29,556 nucleotides of DNA. Origin: Bacteroidota bacterium. GTDB taxonomy: Bacteria > Bacteroidota > Bacteroidia > Flavobacteriales > Weeksellaceae. The notes beneath the pieces were generated by a model. The model was not told the origin of the DNA. It did no database searches and was given only the letters and a program-made list of their open reading frames with translations. The stretch spans positions 1 through 29,556 of the forward strand of contig JAEXJU010000356.1 of assembly GCA_023448955.1 (NCBI GenBank), written 5' to 3'. Below, in pieces: positions 16,157 to 23,349 of this stretch. Positions within the stretch are counted from its first letter, which is position 1. Each line of letters starts with the position of its first letter. The translations under genes were made by a program, and so were the position numbers.

Positions 16157-16179
16157 ATTATCAATAAAACATTGATAAT
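16157..16179. promoter_or_regulatory. Perfect inverted repeat upstream of the CinA-like gene
   Basis: ATTATCAAT and ATTGATAAT (9 bp each) are separated by AAAAC, 49 bases upstream of the CinA-like ATG. It is AT-only apart from one C/G pair, so it is more like an operator than a terminator. The 12-mer TTTTTTGACGGA lies immediately beside it (16143-16154) and is repeated at 19121-19132. Confidence 0.4.
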
Positions 16180-16207
16180 GAATTTTTAAATCAAATTATG
16201 ATTTATA

Positions 16208-16238
16208 AAGCCATACAGATTATAATGCTGTATGGCTT
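16208..16238 (-). terminator. Terminator after the DUF892 gene
   Basis: An 11-bp perfect stem AAGCCATACAG/CTGTATGGCTT with a 9-base loop, 13 bases beyond the stop at 16252. The T tract is interrupted (TATAAAT), so strength is uncertain. Confidence 0.65.
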
Positions 16239-16251
16239 CACTTTGAAAAAT

Positions 16252-16869
16252 TTAGTCTTCCTTCTCCGCATTGACGTTAATGGAAGTTTCGGCAATTTCC
16301 GTTAGAAGCATATCCGTATCTTCCTCTTCCAGCAATGTTTTTTCCAGAAGATCAGCAGCCTTATCGTGTCCCATCGTAATCGCAAGCTGAACAAGACCAC
16401 CATAAGTGGCTATCTCATAATGCTCAACCTTTTGTGCAGCGATAATAAGGCCTACATCCCTAGTCATAGAACCTTCTTCTGTTGATTTGATGATATCTTC
16501 GCCTTCTTTTATAATACCGACAATAGCTTTACATTCTTTCTTTTCCGGCTGTTGGTTCAGTAATTTGAAAACTTTCTCTAGTCGGCTGATATGCTTTTTA
16601 GTTTGCAGCTGATGATCTTCGAAGGCATCCTTCAGCTCTTCCGTAGTTGCGGCTTTCTGCATCTTTTCCAATGCATCTACAATTGCATTTTCTGCAAAAA
16701 GAATGTCCTTGAGTGCATCAATAAAAAATTTATGAAGTGAAGAATCTTCCATTTTACTTTTTGAAGATGATTTAGTTTTAGTTTGAACTTTAGTATTAGA
16801 TTTTGTTGTTTTATTCGTTTCTGAAGTTTTGTTTGCTGACGAATTGTTGTTCTCGTTCTTGGTAGCCAT
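16252..16869 (-). CDS. DUF892 (YciF/YciE-like) ferritin-like protein
   Basis: 205 residues. The first 40 residues are a low-complexity Lys/Thr/Ser/Asn tail. From LHKFFIDALKDILFAENAIV (about 45-64) onward it is a four-helix ferritin-like DUF892 domain with candidate carboxylate and histidine ligands in LFAENAI, FEDHQLQTKKHISRLE, AAQKVEHYEIATYG and EKTLLEEEDTD. Related YciF-type proteins are induced by osmotic and general stress; a di-iron site is expected from the family. The extended basic N-terminus might bind nucleic acid; that is a guess. The gene has its own terminator and lies 72 bases after the KGG-type gene. Confidence 0.92.
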   Translation of the reverse strand: MATKNENNNSSANKTSETNKTTKSNTKVQTKTKSSSKSKMEDSSLHKFFIDALKDILFAENAIVDALEKMQKAATTEELKDAFEDHQLQTKKHISRLEKVFKLLNQQPEKKECKAIVGIIKEGEDIIKSTEEGSMTRDVGLIIAAQKVEHYEIATYGGLVQLAITMGHDKAADLLEKTLLEEEDTDMLLTEIAETSINVNAEKED

Positions 16870-16941
16870 AATATTATATTTTGTGGTTTGGTTATTATTT
16901 CCCGTGAGAGATACTAATGATTAGAATTAAAAAAAGCGGGA

Positions 16942-17397
16942 TCAAGCATTATTTTTTCTTCCGCCGAATCCGGCTTTACTATAACTTCTTCCTGAGCCGG
17001 AAGATTTTCCGCTGCTGTGTGAAGCCTGACCTCCCATTCTGGCAATTCTTGTTCTTTCTGTCTTGCTCATAGATGCAAAACCGCGACGCGAGCTGCCGTT
17101 ATTTCCCGAACGTCCGACTGATGTAGATTTTCCATGAATTTTACGCTGCTGATTGCCTCTGCTGTTGTCTTTGTTTTCATCTTCATTATTCTCATCATCT
17201 TCATCATCATAATTATTTGAAAGCTCATAGTCATCATAGTCATTCTCATAATCAGAGAAATCATCGTCATAATCCTCATCTCGTGAAGCATCATTGAAAC
17301 CATGATCGTAACCTAACCGATAAATTTCTTCGAAAACTGATCTTGCACCGCCGGAAGAATTGTTTCTTGGCCGATTGCCTGAATTTCTGATGTTCAT
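16942..17397 (-). CDS. Stress-type KGG-like protein with acidic low-complexity centre
   Basis: 151 residues. N-terminus NSGNRPRNNSSGGARSVFEE, then a long Asp/Glu/Asn/Tyr-rich stretch (about residues 33-78), a basic Arg/Lys/Ser stretch, and a C-terminal segment FASMSKTERTRIARMGGQAS resembling the KGG repeat of general stress proteins (YciG/GsiB-like, here RMGGQAS). The end is Gly/Ser/Lys-rich. It is predicted to be largely disordered. It is transcribed with or just ahead of the DUF892 gene, a pairing like YciG-YciF in enterobacteria. The palindrome at 17519-17534 lies 121 bases upstream, so it may share control with the Crp/Fnr gene at 17693. Confidence 0.7.
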   Translation of the reverse strand: MNIRNSGNRPRNNSSGGARSVFEEIYRLGYDHGFNDASRDEDYDDDFSDYENDYDDYELSNNYDDEDDENNEDENKDNSRGNQQRKIHGKSTSVGRSGNNGSSRRGFASMSKTERTRIARMGGQASHSSGKSSGSGRSYSKAGFGGRKNNA

Positions 17398-17518
17398 AAA
17401 TTAAAGTTTGTTATTAATATTTAGTGACGAATTGCTTATTTCTTGACTAGTATCCGAAAATTGCAATCCTTGTTGTGATGTGATATGTCAAAGCTACTTA
17501 ACATGACATTTATCATTA

Positions 17519-17534
17519 TATGATCTGAATCATA
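17519..17534. promoter_or_regulatory. FNR/CRP-like palindrome, copy 1
   Basis: TATGAT-CTGA-ATCATA: perfect 6-bp arms with a 4-base spacer, close in form to FNR-type sites (TTGAT-N4-ATCAA). It lies between the divergent KGG gene (start 17397) and Crp/Fnr gene (start 17693). A near-identical site is at 19163-19180. Confidence 0.55.
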
Positions 17535-17692
17535 AAAGGTTATTAAAAAATAATATCCTCTTTGTTTACCAGCTTAATGAAAGTATTTTATTATCACAAT
17601 ATGTCATAATTTATGCAGATAAAAAATTAGGAACAAGGTTTGATCTGATAATAGAAAGTGCGTTTTAAAGTGTTTAATTTAAAATCAATGTT

Positions 17693-18289
17693 ATGCTGAT
17701 TTCTGAAAAACTTCTTCTGTCTTATGGCGCCAAAATAGAACATTTTGAGTCCGGCGATATTATTTTCCGGGAGAATGACAATCCGAGGTTTTACTACCAG
17801 ATCATATCCGGCAGAATCAAGTTAAATCATTACAACGAAGAAGGCAAAGAACTTATTCTCGCCATTCTGCATCACGGAATGAGTGTTTGTGAATTACTGC
17901 TTTTCATAGATCAAACCTATCCTGTGAATGCCATTGCATTTGAGCCCAGCATTGTGATCAAACTGCCCAAAGTCCGTTTTATGAAAATTCTGGAGGATTA
18001 TCCGGAGATATCAAAGGATATCAACAAGTTTTTATCGGAGAGATTGTACTACAAGTTTATTATGCTGGAGAATAATTCCTCTCTTCATCCTGAAGTAAGG
18101 ATAAAAGGTGTGTTTGATTATCATAAGAGTTTCTATCCAGATCAGGAAAAATTCTCATTCGAAATACCGCTTACCAGACATCAACTGGCATCACTAACCG
18201 GACTGCGCGTGGAGACAGTAATCCGCACTATTAAAAATCTGGAAAGGCAGAATGTGGTAAAGATTATACGGAGAAAGATATTTTATTAA
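17693..18289 (+). CDS. Crp/Fnr-family transcriptional regulator (paralogue 1)
   Basis: 198 residues. Cyclic-nucleotide-binding-like beta-roll domain (residues about 18-115; GDIIFRENDNPRFYYQIISG and NEEGKELILAILHHG) followed by a dimerisation helix and a winged HTH with PLTRHQLASLTGLRVETVIR (recognition helix about residues 165-180). The canonical cAMP-binding residues (the RxS loop) are absent, and there is no N-terminal Fe-S cysteine cluster of the FNR kind, so the signal is unknown. It is similar along its whole length to the convergent neighbour at 18301-18897, indicating a duplication. Only 11 bases separate the two stop codons. The FNR-like palindrome upstream suggests auto- or cross-regulation. 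Confidence 0.92.
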   Translation: MLISEKLLLSYGAKIEHFESGDIIFRENDNPRFYYQIISGRIKLNHYNEEGKELILAILHHGMSVCELLLFIDQTYPVNAIAFEPSIVIKLPKVRFMKILEDYPEISKDINKFLSERLYYKFIMLENNSSLHPEVRIKGVFDYHKSFYPDQEKFSFEIPLTRHQLASLTGLRVETVIRTIKNLERQNVVKIIRRKIFY

Positions 18290-18300
18290 CATCTTAAAAA

Positions 18301-18897
18301 TCAATATAAAATTTTTCTGTTCCTGATTTTTACAATGTTTTCCTTTTCCATCATCTTAAGTGCTCTGATTGTAGTTTCTACACGTAAACCAGTCAGGCTG
18401 GCCATCTGCTGCCTGGTAAGCGGGATCTGAAATGAGAAAGGCGTATCATCCTGCTGGAAACTTTTGAGATAATCCATCAATGCCCTTAGCTTGGTTGCAG
18501 GATTCTGAGTGGAAAAAATCTGTCCCATTACGAACTTGAAATACATAGATCCTGCAAGACTCTGAATAATACCAAACCTAAGCTCCGGATCATCGTCAAG
18601 CAATGCAAAAAATCTGGATTTTGACAGGCTTAAAATGTGGCAAGGTGTTATTGCAACAGCATTGACAGGATATGGCTTGTTCATGAACAATAAAAATTCT
18701 GCGATACTCTGTCCTTGTTTCAGAATACTCTGAATCATTTCTTTACCATCTTCATTGTAATTATTAAGCTTGACCTCGCCATGCATAATCTGGTAATAAT
18801 AAAGTGGTGTACTGTCTTCTGCAAAAATAATATCACCAATATTATACTCTTTAATTTTCGCTCCCGACGATCTAATAATAATTTCTTCTATTACCAT
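18301..18897 (-). CDS. Crp/Fnr-family transcriptional regulator (paralogue 2)
   Basis: 198 residues, the same length as the convergent paralogue 1. Beta-roll sensor domain (GDIIFAEDSTPLYYYQIMHG; NEDGKEMIQSILKQG) and winged HTH with PLTRQQMASLTGLRVETTIR. Both proteins end KI-x-x-RKI-x-Y. The recognition helices are nearly identical (ASLTGLRVET shared), so both should bind the same operator, while their sensor domains have diverged. No FNR-type cysteine cluster. The palindrome at 19163-19180 lies about 265 bases upstream of its start. The tail-to-tail arrangement with an 11-base gap means their transcripts probably overlap. Confidence 0.92.
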   Translation of the reverse strand: MVIEEIIIRSSGAKIKEYNIGDIIFAEDSTPLYYYQIMHGEVKLNNYNEDGKEMIQSILKQGQSIAEFLLFMNKPYPVNAVAITPCHILSLSKSRFFALLDDDPELRFGIIQSLAGSMYFKFVMGQIFSTQNPATKLRALMDYLKSFQQDDTPFSFQIPLTRQQMASLTGLRVETTIRALKMMEKENIVKIRNRKILY

Positions 18898-19162
18898 ATT
18901 TTATTTACAATCTTATGATATTGAACAGTAGTCAATATCATTCTCTGAAGTCTGCAACTTACAGACTGTGGTTAATCCTTACTATGACCAGATTATTACT
19001 AATACCGGATTTATTAATTCAAACTGAATTAATCTGATGTTATTAATTTGCGAAACTGATTAGAATCAAACCACAGAAGATCCAAGTTTGATGATTAAGA
19101 ATAACAAGCTCATAGTTTAATTTTTTGACGGACTCAAAATTATACAGAACTTCAGAACTATA

Positions 19163-19180
19163 TTATGACCTGAATCATAA
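19163..19180. promoter_or_regulatory. FNR/CRP-like palindrome, copy 2
   Basis: TTATGAC-CTGA-ATCATAA: 7-bp arms with one mismatch, sharing the central CTGAATCATA with the site at 17519-17534. It lies upstream of the second Crp/Fnr paralogue. Confidence 0.5.
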
Positions 19181-19261
19181 CGAAATGATAATTATAATTT
19201 GATATGATTGTAAAGTTTTTAATTCAATCAACATAAAATACGAATTTGCTAATTTCAAAAT

Positions 19262-19289
19262 AAAAAAACCGGAACAATTGTTCCGGTTT
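19262..19289 (-). terminator. Terminator at the end of the efflux cluster
   Basis: Perfect palindrome AAACCGGAACAA/TTGTTCCGGTTT followed on the minus strand by a run of T residues, 18 bases after the DUF2892 stop at 19308. Confidence 0.85.
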
Positions 19290-19307
19290 GTAAAGAGTTT
19301 ATCAATG

Positions 19308-19514
19308 TTACTTACTACAATCTGCATTTGCATTGCTGACTCCTAGTTTATCTAAAATCCAATACATCAGACACCAGTTCGTGAGAGCGTGGATCCACAT
19401 ATTAATTCCTACAAAGCCAGTAAGCCAAAACCAGTTTGTGCTTACATAAATCCCTAAAAGCAGACTTCCCAAAATGAAAGTGCCTGCGATTGCATGTACT
19501 ATTCTTGTTTGCAT
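19308..19514 (-). CDS. DUF2892 membrane protein (YgaP C-terminal-like)
   Basis: 68 residues with two hydrophobic helices: HAIAGTFILGSLLLGIYVS (about 8-26) and a second one from FWLTGFVGINMWIHALTNW through MYWILDKLGV (about 29-58). This matches the DUF2892 two-helix family, which in E. coli YgaP is fused behind a rhodanese domain. The cytoplasmic tail ends NANADCSK with one cysteine, and another sits in TNWCLMYW. It is the last gene of the minus-strand efflux cluster, 17 bases after the DUF6132 gene. A separately encoded rhodanese is in the same cluster (26481-26792), so the pair may act as a split YgaP in sulfane-sulfur transfer or export. Confidence 0.88.
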   Translation of the reverse strand: MQTRIVHAIAGTFILGSLLLGIYVSTNWFWLTGFVGINMWIHALTNWCLMYWILDKLGVSNANADCSK

Positions 19515-19531
19515 AATTTTTTATTATTTTT

Positions 19532-19723
19532 TTACTTATTATCAAAAACTGATACCAGGAGATAGCCCATTACTAATCCATAAATAGAACTATTAAAAGG
19601 GTTGGAAGTAATTGCACAGCTTCCTGTGCTGCAACCAATTAAGTAATAATACAGATATCCTGCAATGGCTCCTACTAGTGCTCCGATAAGCGATGGCATT
19701 CTCTTTTTACTTAAAATTTTCAT
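19532..19723 (-). CDS. DUF6132 small membrane protein
   Basis: 63 residues with two membrane segments (GALVGAIAGYLYYYLIG and SSIYGLVMGYLLVSVF) joined by a loop GCSTGSCAITSNPFNSSIYG that carries two cysteines, the signature of the DUF6132 family in Bacteroidota. The start overlaps the stop of the PII-like gene by 17 bases, indicating coupling. The cysteine pair at the membrane edge could handle thiols or metal. Function unknown; similar short proteins accompany rhodanese and efflux genes in flavobacteria. Confidence 0.82.
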   Translation of the reverse strand: MKILSKKRMPSLIGALVGAIAGYLYYYLIGCSTGSCAITSNPFNSSIYGLVMGYLLVSVFDNK

Positions 19724-20012
19724 TTTCTAAATCTATCGTTGCAATGTGAATTTGGGAAACCGTCTCTTGCTTTTTGTTGAATTCGTTTATACTTTTATAA
19801 ATATCATCAATACAATTACAGTCTGAAAAAATGGTAAAAAGCAGGGAATCTACCGAAAGATATTCTGATGGAAACCAGTTATCAATATTGTTTCCATTGC
19901 TTTTAAAACCTTTTACAGATTGATAAGAAAAAGCTTTTACTCCCGAATGCTTCAGGATATCGATAACCTCTGCTTCAAATTCTTCTACTGCGGTGATTAA
20001 TAATAATTTCAT
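19707..20012 (-). CDS. PII-like small protein of the efflux cluster
   Basis: 101 residues. It opens MKLLLITAVEEFEAEVIDIL and continues with KHSGVKAFSYQSVKGFK. This beta-alpha-beta beginning resembles PII-like/DUF3240-type proteins that sit next to heavy-metal RND pumps. The central part has C-N-C (FSDCNCID), a possible metal- or thiol-sensing site, and the end forms a beta-alpha-beta repeat (YKSINEFNKKQ...VSQIHIATIDLE). It lies 37 bases after the RND gene and overlaps the next gene. The PII-like assignment is by fold pattern only; the role is probably regulatory or in binding the pump. Confidence 0.6.
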   Translation of the reverse strand: MKLLLITAVEEFEAEVIDILKHSGVKAFSYQSVKGFKSNGNNIDNWFPSEYLSVDSLLFTIFSDCNCIDDIYKSINEFNKKQETVSQIHIATIDLENENFK

Positions 20013-20049
20013 AAAATAAAATATTTAATTATTGGTAACTTAAAAAGGT

Positions 20050-23000
20050 TTATACTTCAAAAAACTTGTCATCAGATTCGGATTTTTTCTCCCATTTTTT
20101 TCTTTCAGTAGCATAATAAACCAACGGCACCACAACCAATGTAAGCAATGTAGAAACTATTGCTCCGAAAACCAATGAGATAGCTAATCCCTGAAAAATC
20201 GGGTCAAAAAGAATGATGACTGCTCCAATTACAACTGCTCCTGTCGTTAATAAAATAGGAGTTGTTCTCACAGCTCCTGCTTCAATGATGGCTTGTTTCA
20301 TTTGGATTCCCTCTTTCAGACGGATTTCTATAAAATCGATTAAAAGAACGGAGTTTCTCACCATTACTCCAGCCAGAGCGATCATTCCGATAAAAGATGT
20401 TGCTGTGAAGAATGCTCCTAACAACCAATGTCCCAAAACAATTCCAATGAGTGAAAGAGGAATCGCAACCATCATCACAATCGGTGTTTTAAAATTCTGA
20501 AACCAACCAACAATAAGCATATAAATAATGATAATTACCACCGCAAAAGCAGTTCCCAGATCACGGAAAACTTCCAAAGTGATTTGCCATTCTCCGTCCC
20601 ATTTTACGGTATAATTGCTTTCATCCTCTGGCTGGTTCATATACAATTCGTTCATTGAATAACCGTTTGGAAGCTGTATTTTTTTTAGCTTTTCATCCAT
20701 TCCGAGAATGGCATAAGCCGGGCTTTCCAGTTTTCCTGCCATATCAGCAAGCACGTACACTACCCTTTTCTGATCCTTTCTATAAATGGTTTTGTCTAGT
20801 TCTTTCTCCTCTACTTTTACAAGATCGCTCACCGGAACCATTCCCATTTGCCCTTTTACTTTTAGTTCTGTAATATCCTGAATATTAGATTTGTTAGCAT
20901 TTTTCAGCTTCATTACAATATCTACAGGATCACTAGATTTTTCATCGTAAAGGTTTCCAATTGGATACTCTCCCATCAGATATGTCATATTGCCTACAAT
21001 CTGCTGTGGTGCAACACCGTTCAGCATAGCCTTTTCTTTATCCGGAACTAGCTTGAATTCTTTCTGTGGCGCTTCCACCATCCAATCGATATCCACAACA
21101 TCATCGGTTTTCTTTAGAATATCTTCCACCTGTTTCGCTACTTTTATTTGTCCTTCATAATCAGGGCCGTAGATTTCTGCTACAATTGTTGAAAGAACCG
21201 GTGGTCCGGGCGGAACTTCTACTACCTTTACATTGGCTTCGTATTTGGCCGCTATTTTCTGAATTTCCGGACGAATTATTTTCGCTACATCGTGGCTTTG
21301 CTTATCACGGTCTTCTTTGTGCAAAAGATTGACCTGAATATCTGCCGTATTACTACTTCCACGCATATCGTAATGACGAACCAAACCATTGAAAGTTATT
21401 GGTGCAGAAGAACCTACATAATTCTGATAGTTCACCACTTCCGGAACTGTTTTCAGATATTGCGCGATATCCTGAGTAACTGCAGAGGTTCTTTCCAGCG
21501 TTGTTCCTTCCGGCATATCGATTACTACCTGAATTTCATTTTTGTTGTCAAACGGAAGCATTTTTACCGCTACCCATTTGGTAAAAAACGCTGCTACAGA
21601 AATCAACAGTAAAACCACAGTTACTCCCATCATCGTCCATCGTTTTGATTTTGAATCTAACAGCGGTTGTTCAATTTTTTTATAGATCTTGTAAATTCTG
21701 CCTGTTTCCAGACCTTGTTCTTCTTTATGATGTTGCTCATCTTTTACCTTTAATAAATGATAACCGAGATAAGGCGTCACCGTTAATGCCACAAAAAGGG
21801 AAAGCATCATCGCAATCGAAGCTCCAATTGGCATTGGTGACATATAGGGACCCATCATTCCTGATACAAATGCCATTGGCAAAATTGCAGCAATGACGGT
21901 GAAAGTTGCTAAAATAGTAGGATTCCCGACTTCATTAATGGCATAAATTGCCGCTTGTTTGAACGGTAATTTCCTCATATGAAAATGCCTGTGCATATTT
22001 TCTGCTATGATGATACTGTCATCCACCACAATTCCGACGACAAAAACCAATGCAAAAAGCGTGATTCTATTCAATGTATATCCTAAGATATAATAGCTGA
22101 ATAAGGTTAAAGCAAACGTCAATGGAACTGAAAAGAAAACCACCAATCCGCCTCTCCAGCCCATTGCTAACATCACAAGAATTGTTACTGCCAAAATCGC
22201 AACGCCAAGGTGCATCAATAATTCTGAAACTTTGTGAGAAGCTGTTTCTCCATAATTTCTGGTAACTTCTACGTGTACGTCATTTGGAATCAGATTCTTC
22301 TTCAGCTCGTCTACTTTGATAAGAATCTGCTCCGATATTTTCATCGCATCGGCACCTTTCACTTTGGAAACCGAGACCGTAACTGCAGGATATTCCGATT
22401 TGAATTTTTTGCCGCTTTCTACGGCGTTTCCGTATCCGAAACTTACATAATTGGCAGGATCTGAAGCACCGTCTTTAATCGTTGCGACCTGTTTCAGGTA
22501 CACCGGCATATTCTGTGAAGTTCCGATAACCAGATTTTCCACATCTTCAGCAGAGTTTAGAAACTGACCTGTAGTCAAAAGATATTCAGAATCGCCTGAA
22601 TCAAACTTCCCGGATTGTGAACTTCCGTTATTCGCCTGAATCATCTGCATTACAGAAATTGCATCGACGTTCAGTTCCGCCATTTTATCTTTATCTAAAA
22701 CAACTTGTAACTGGCGGTTTCTGCCACCTATGGTTTTGGTAAGAGAAACATCTTTTATTTTTTTGATTTCGGAAGATAATTCTTCTCCGATCTGACGAAG
22801 CTGAAAGTCATTGTAATTAGCATTGTCACTCCACAAAGTCAAGCCGAGCATCGGGACATCATCAATGGAACGGGTTTTCACCATTGGTTCCATCACACCT
22901 TTCGGAAAGATGTTTTTATTCTTCATTAGCTCATCATAAAGCTTTACATAAGAACGTTCCGTATCTTCGCCAACATAAAACTGGACGATAATCATAGCCT

Positions 23001-23277
23001 GTCCGTTCATCGCCATAGAATGGATGTGTTCTACACCTTTGATGTTGGAAATAATCTTTTCCAGAGGTTTTACGATACGGCTTTCCACTTCCTTCGGGTT
23101 TGCTCCGGGATAACCTACCATTACATCCGCCATCGGAATAATAATCTGCGGTTCTTCTTCTCTCGGTATTAATGTCGAACTATAAAGGCCAATAATCATC
23201 AAAGCAATCATCAACAGAATGGTCAATTTTGAATTGATGAAAAACTCGGCGATACGTCCTGCGAATCCTTTTTCCAT
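20050..23277 (-). CDS. RND efflux pump inner-membrane permease (AcrB/MdtBC-like)
   Basis: 1075 residues with the standard 12-helix, two-lobe architecture. TM1 follows FFINSKLTILLMIALMIIG; the porter lobe has REEEPQIIIPMADVMVGYPG and NPKEVESRIVKPLE; the TM4 proton-relay motif is VGIVVDDSIIIAEN with the two aspartates (about residue 420). The second half has FFTKWVAVKMLPFDNKNEIQ and MLIVGWFQNFKTPIVMMVAIP, with TM10-12 near the end. The double-Asp motif and absence of the CzcA-type motif point to an HAE-type (hydrophobic or amphiphilic substrate) pump rather than a metal exporter. It forms the tripartite pump with the HlyD-type adaptor (72 bases upstream) and TolC. The substrate is unknown. Confidence 0.95.
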   Translation of the reverse strand: MEKGFAGRIAEFFINSKLTILLMIALMIIGLYSSTLIPREEEPQIIIPMADVMVGYPGANPKEVESRIVKPLEKIISNIKGVEHIHSMAMNGQAMIIVQFYVGEDTERSYVKLYDELMKNKNIFPKGVMEPMVKTRSIDDVPMLGLTLWSDNANYNDFQLRQIGEELSSEIKKIKDVSLTKTIGGRNRQLQVVLDKDKMAELNVDAISVMQMIQANNGSSQSGKFDSGDSEYLLTTGQFLNSAEDVENLVIGTSQNMPVYLKQVATIKDGASDPANYVSFGYGNAVESGKKFKSEYPAVTVSVSKVKGADAMKISEQILIKVDELKKNLIPNDVHVEVTRNYGETASHKVSELLMHLGVAILAVTILVMLAMGWRGGLVVFFSVPLTFALTLFSYYILGYTLNRITLFALVFVVGIVVDDSIIIAENMHRHFHMRKLPFKQAAIYAINEVGNPTILATFTVIAAILPMAFVSGMMGPYMSPMPIGASIAMMLSLFVALTVTPYLGYHLLKVKDEQHHKEEQGLETGRIYKIYKKIEQPLLDSKSKRWTMMGVTVVLLLISVAAFFTKWVAVKMLPFDNKNEIQVVIDMPEGTTLERTSAVTQDIAQYLKTVPEVVNYQNYVGSSAPITFNGLVRHYDMRGSSNTADIQVNLLHKEDRDKQSHDVAKIIRPEIQKIAAKYEANVKVVEVPPGPPVLSTIVAEIYGPDYEGQIKVAKQVEDILKKTDDVVDIDWMVEAPQKEFKLVPDKEKAMLNGVAPQQIVGNMTYLMGEYPIGNLYDEKSSDPVDIVMKLKNANKSNIQDITELKVKGQMGMVPVSDLVKVEEKELDKTIYRKDQKRVVYVLADMAGKLESPAYAILGMDEKLKKIQLPNGYSMNELYMNQPEDESNYTVKWDGEWQITLEVFRDLGTAFAVVIIIIYMLIVGWFQNFKTPIVMMVAIPLSLIGIVLGHWLLGAFFTATSFIGMIALAGVMVRNSVLLIDFIEIRLKEGIQMKQAIIEAGAVRTTPILLTTGAVVIGAVIILFDPIFQGLAISLVFGAIVSTLLTLVVVPLVYYATERKKWEKKSESDDKFFEV

Positions 23278-23280
23278 AAT

Positions 23281-23349
23281 TTTAGGTTTAAGGTTCTAGG
23301 TTTAAAGTTCAGTATTATTGACTTTGAACTTTAAATCCTGAACTTTGAA
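23281..23349. repeat. Inverted heptamer array between adaptor and permease genes
   Basis: Heptamers TTTAGGT, TTAAGGT, TCTAGGT, TTAAAGT (23281-23308) are followed by inverted copies (AAAGTTC-type units on the other strand). TTTAAAGTTC (23301-23310) pairs perfectly with GAACTTTAAA (23326-23335), loop 15. It fills the whole gap between HlyD and RND and could form an mRNA hairpin affecting relative expression or stability. Confidence 0.65.

Larger units (their letters stand above)
18898..19307. other. Gene-poor intergenic region, about 410 bp
   Basis: Strongly AT-rich; no open frame of plausible length. It contains the TTTTTTGACGGA 12-mer (19121-19132), the second FNR-like palindrome (19163-19180) and, at its right end, the terminator of the efflux cluster (19262-19289). 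The long leader-like region before the Crp/Fnr gene at 18897 could hold distal operators. Nothing else recognised. Confidence 0.55.

Noticed and set aside
17067..17303. Met/Ile/Thr-rich minus-strand frame inside the KGG-type gene
   Set aside because: It is an out-of-frame reading of the acidic repeat region and has no independent support.
20050..23277. CzcA/CusA heavy-metal RND pump
   Set aside because: The TM4 motif has VVDDSIIIAEN as in HAE-type pumps rather than the metal-pump pattern, so metal export is not claimed despite the PII-like neighbour.
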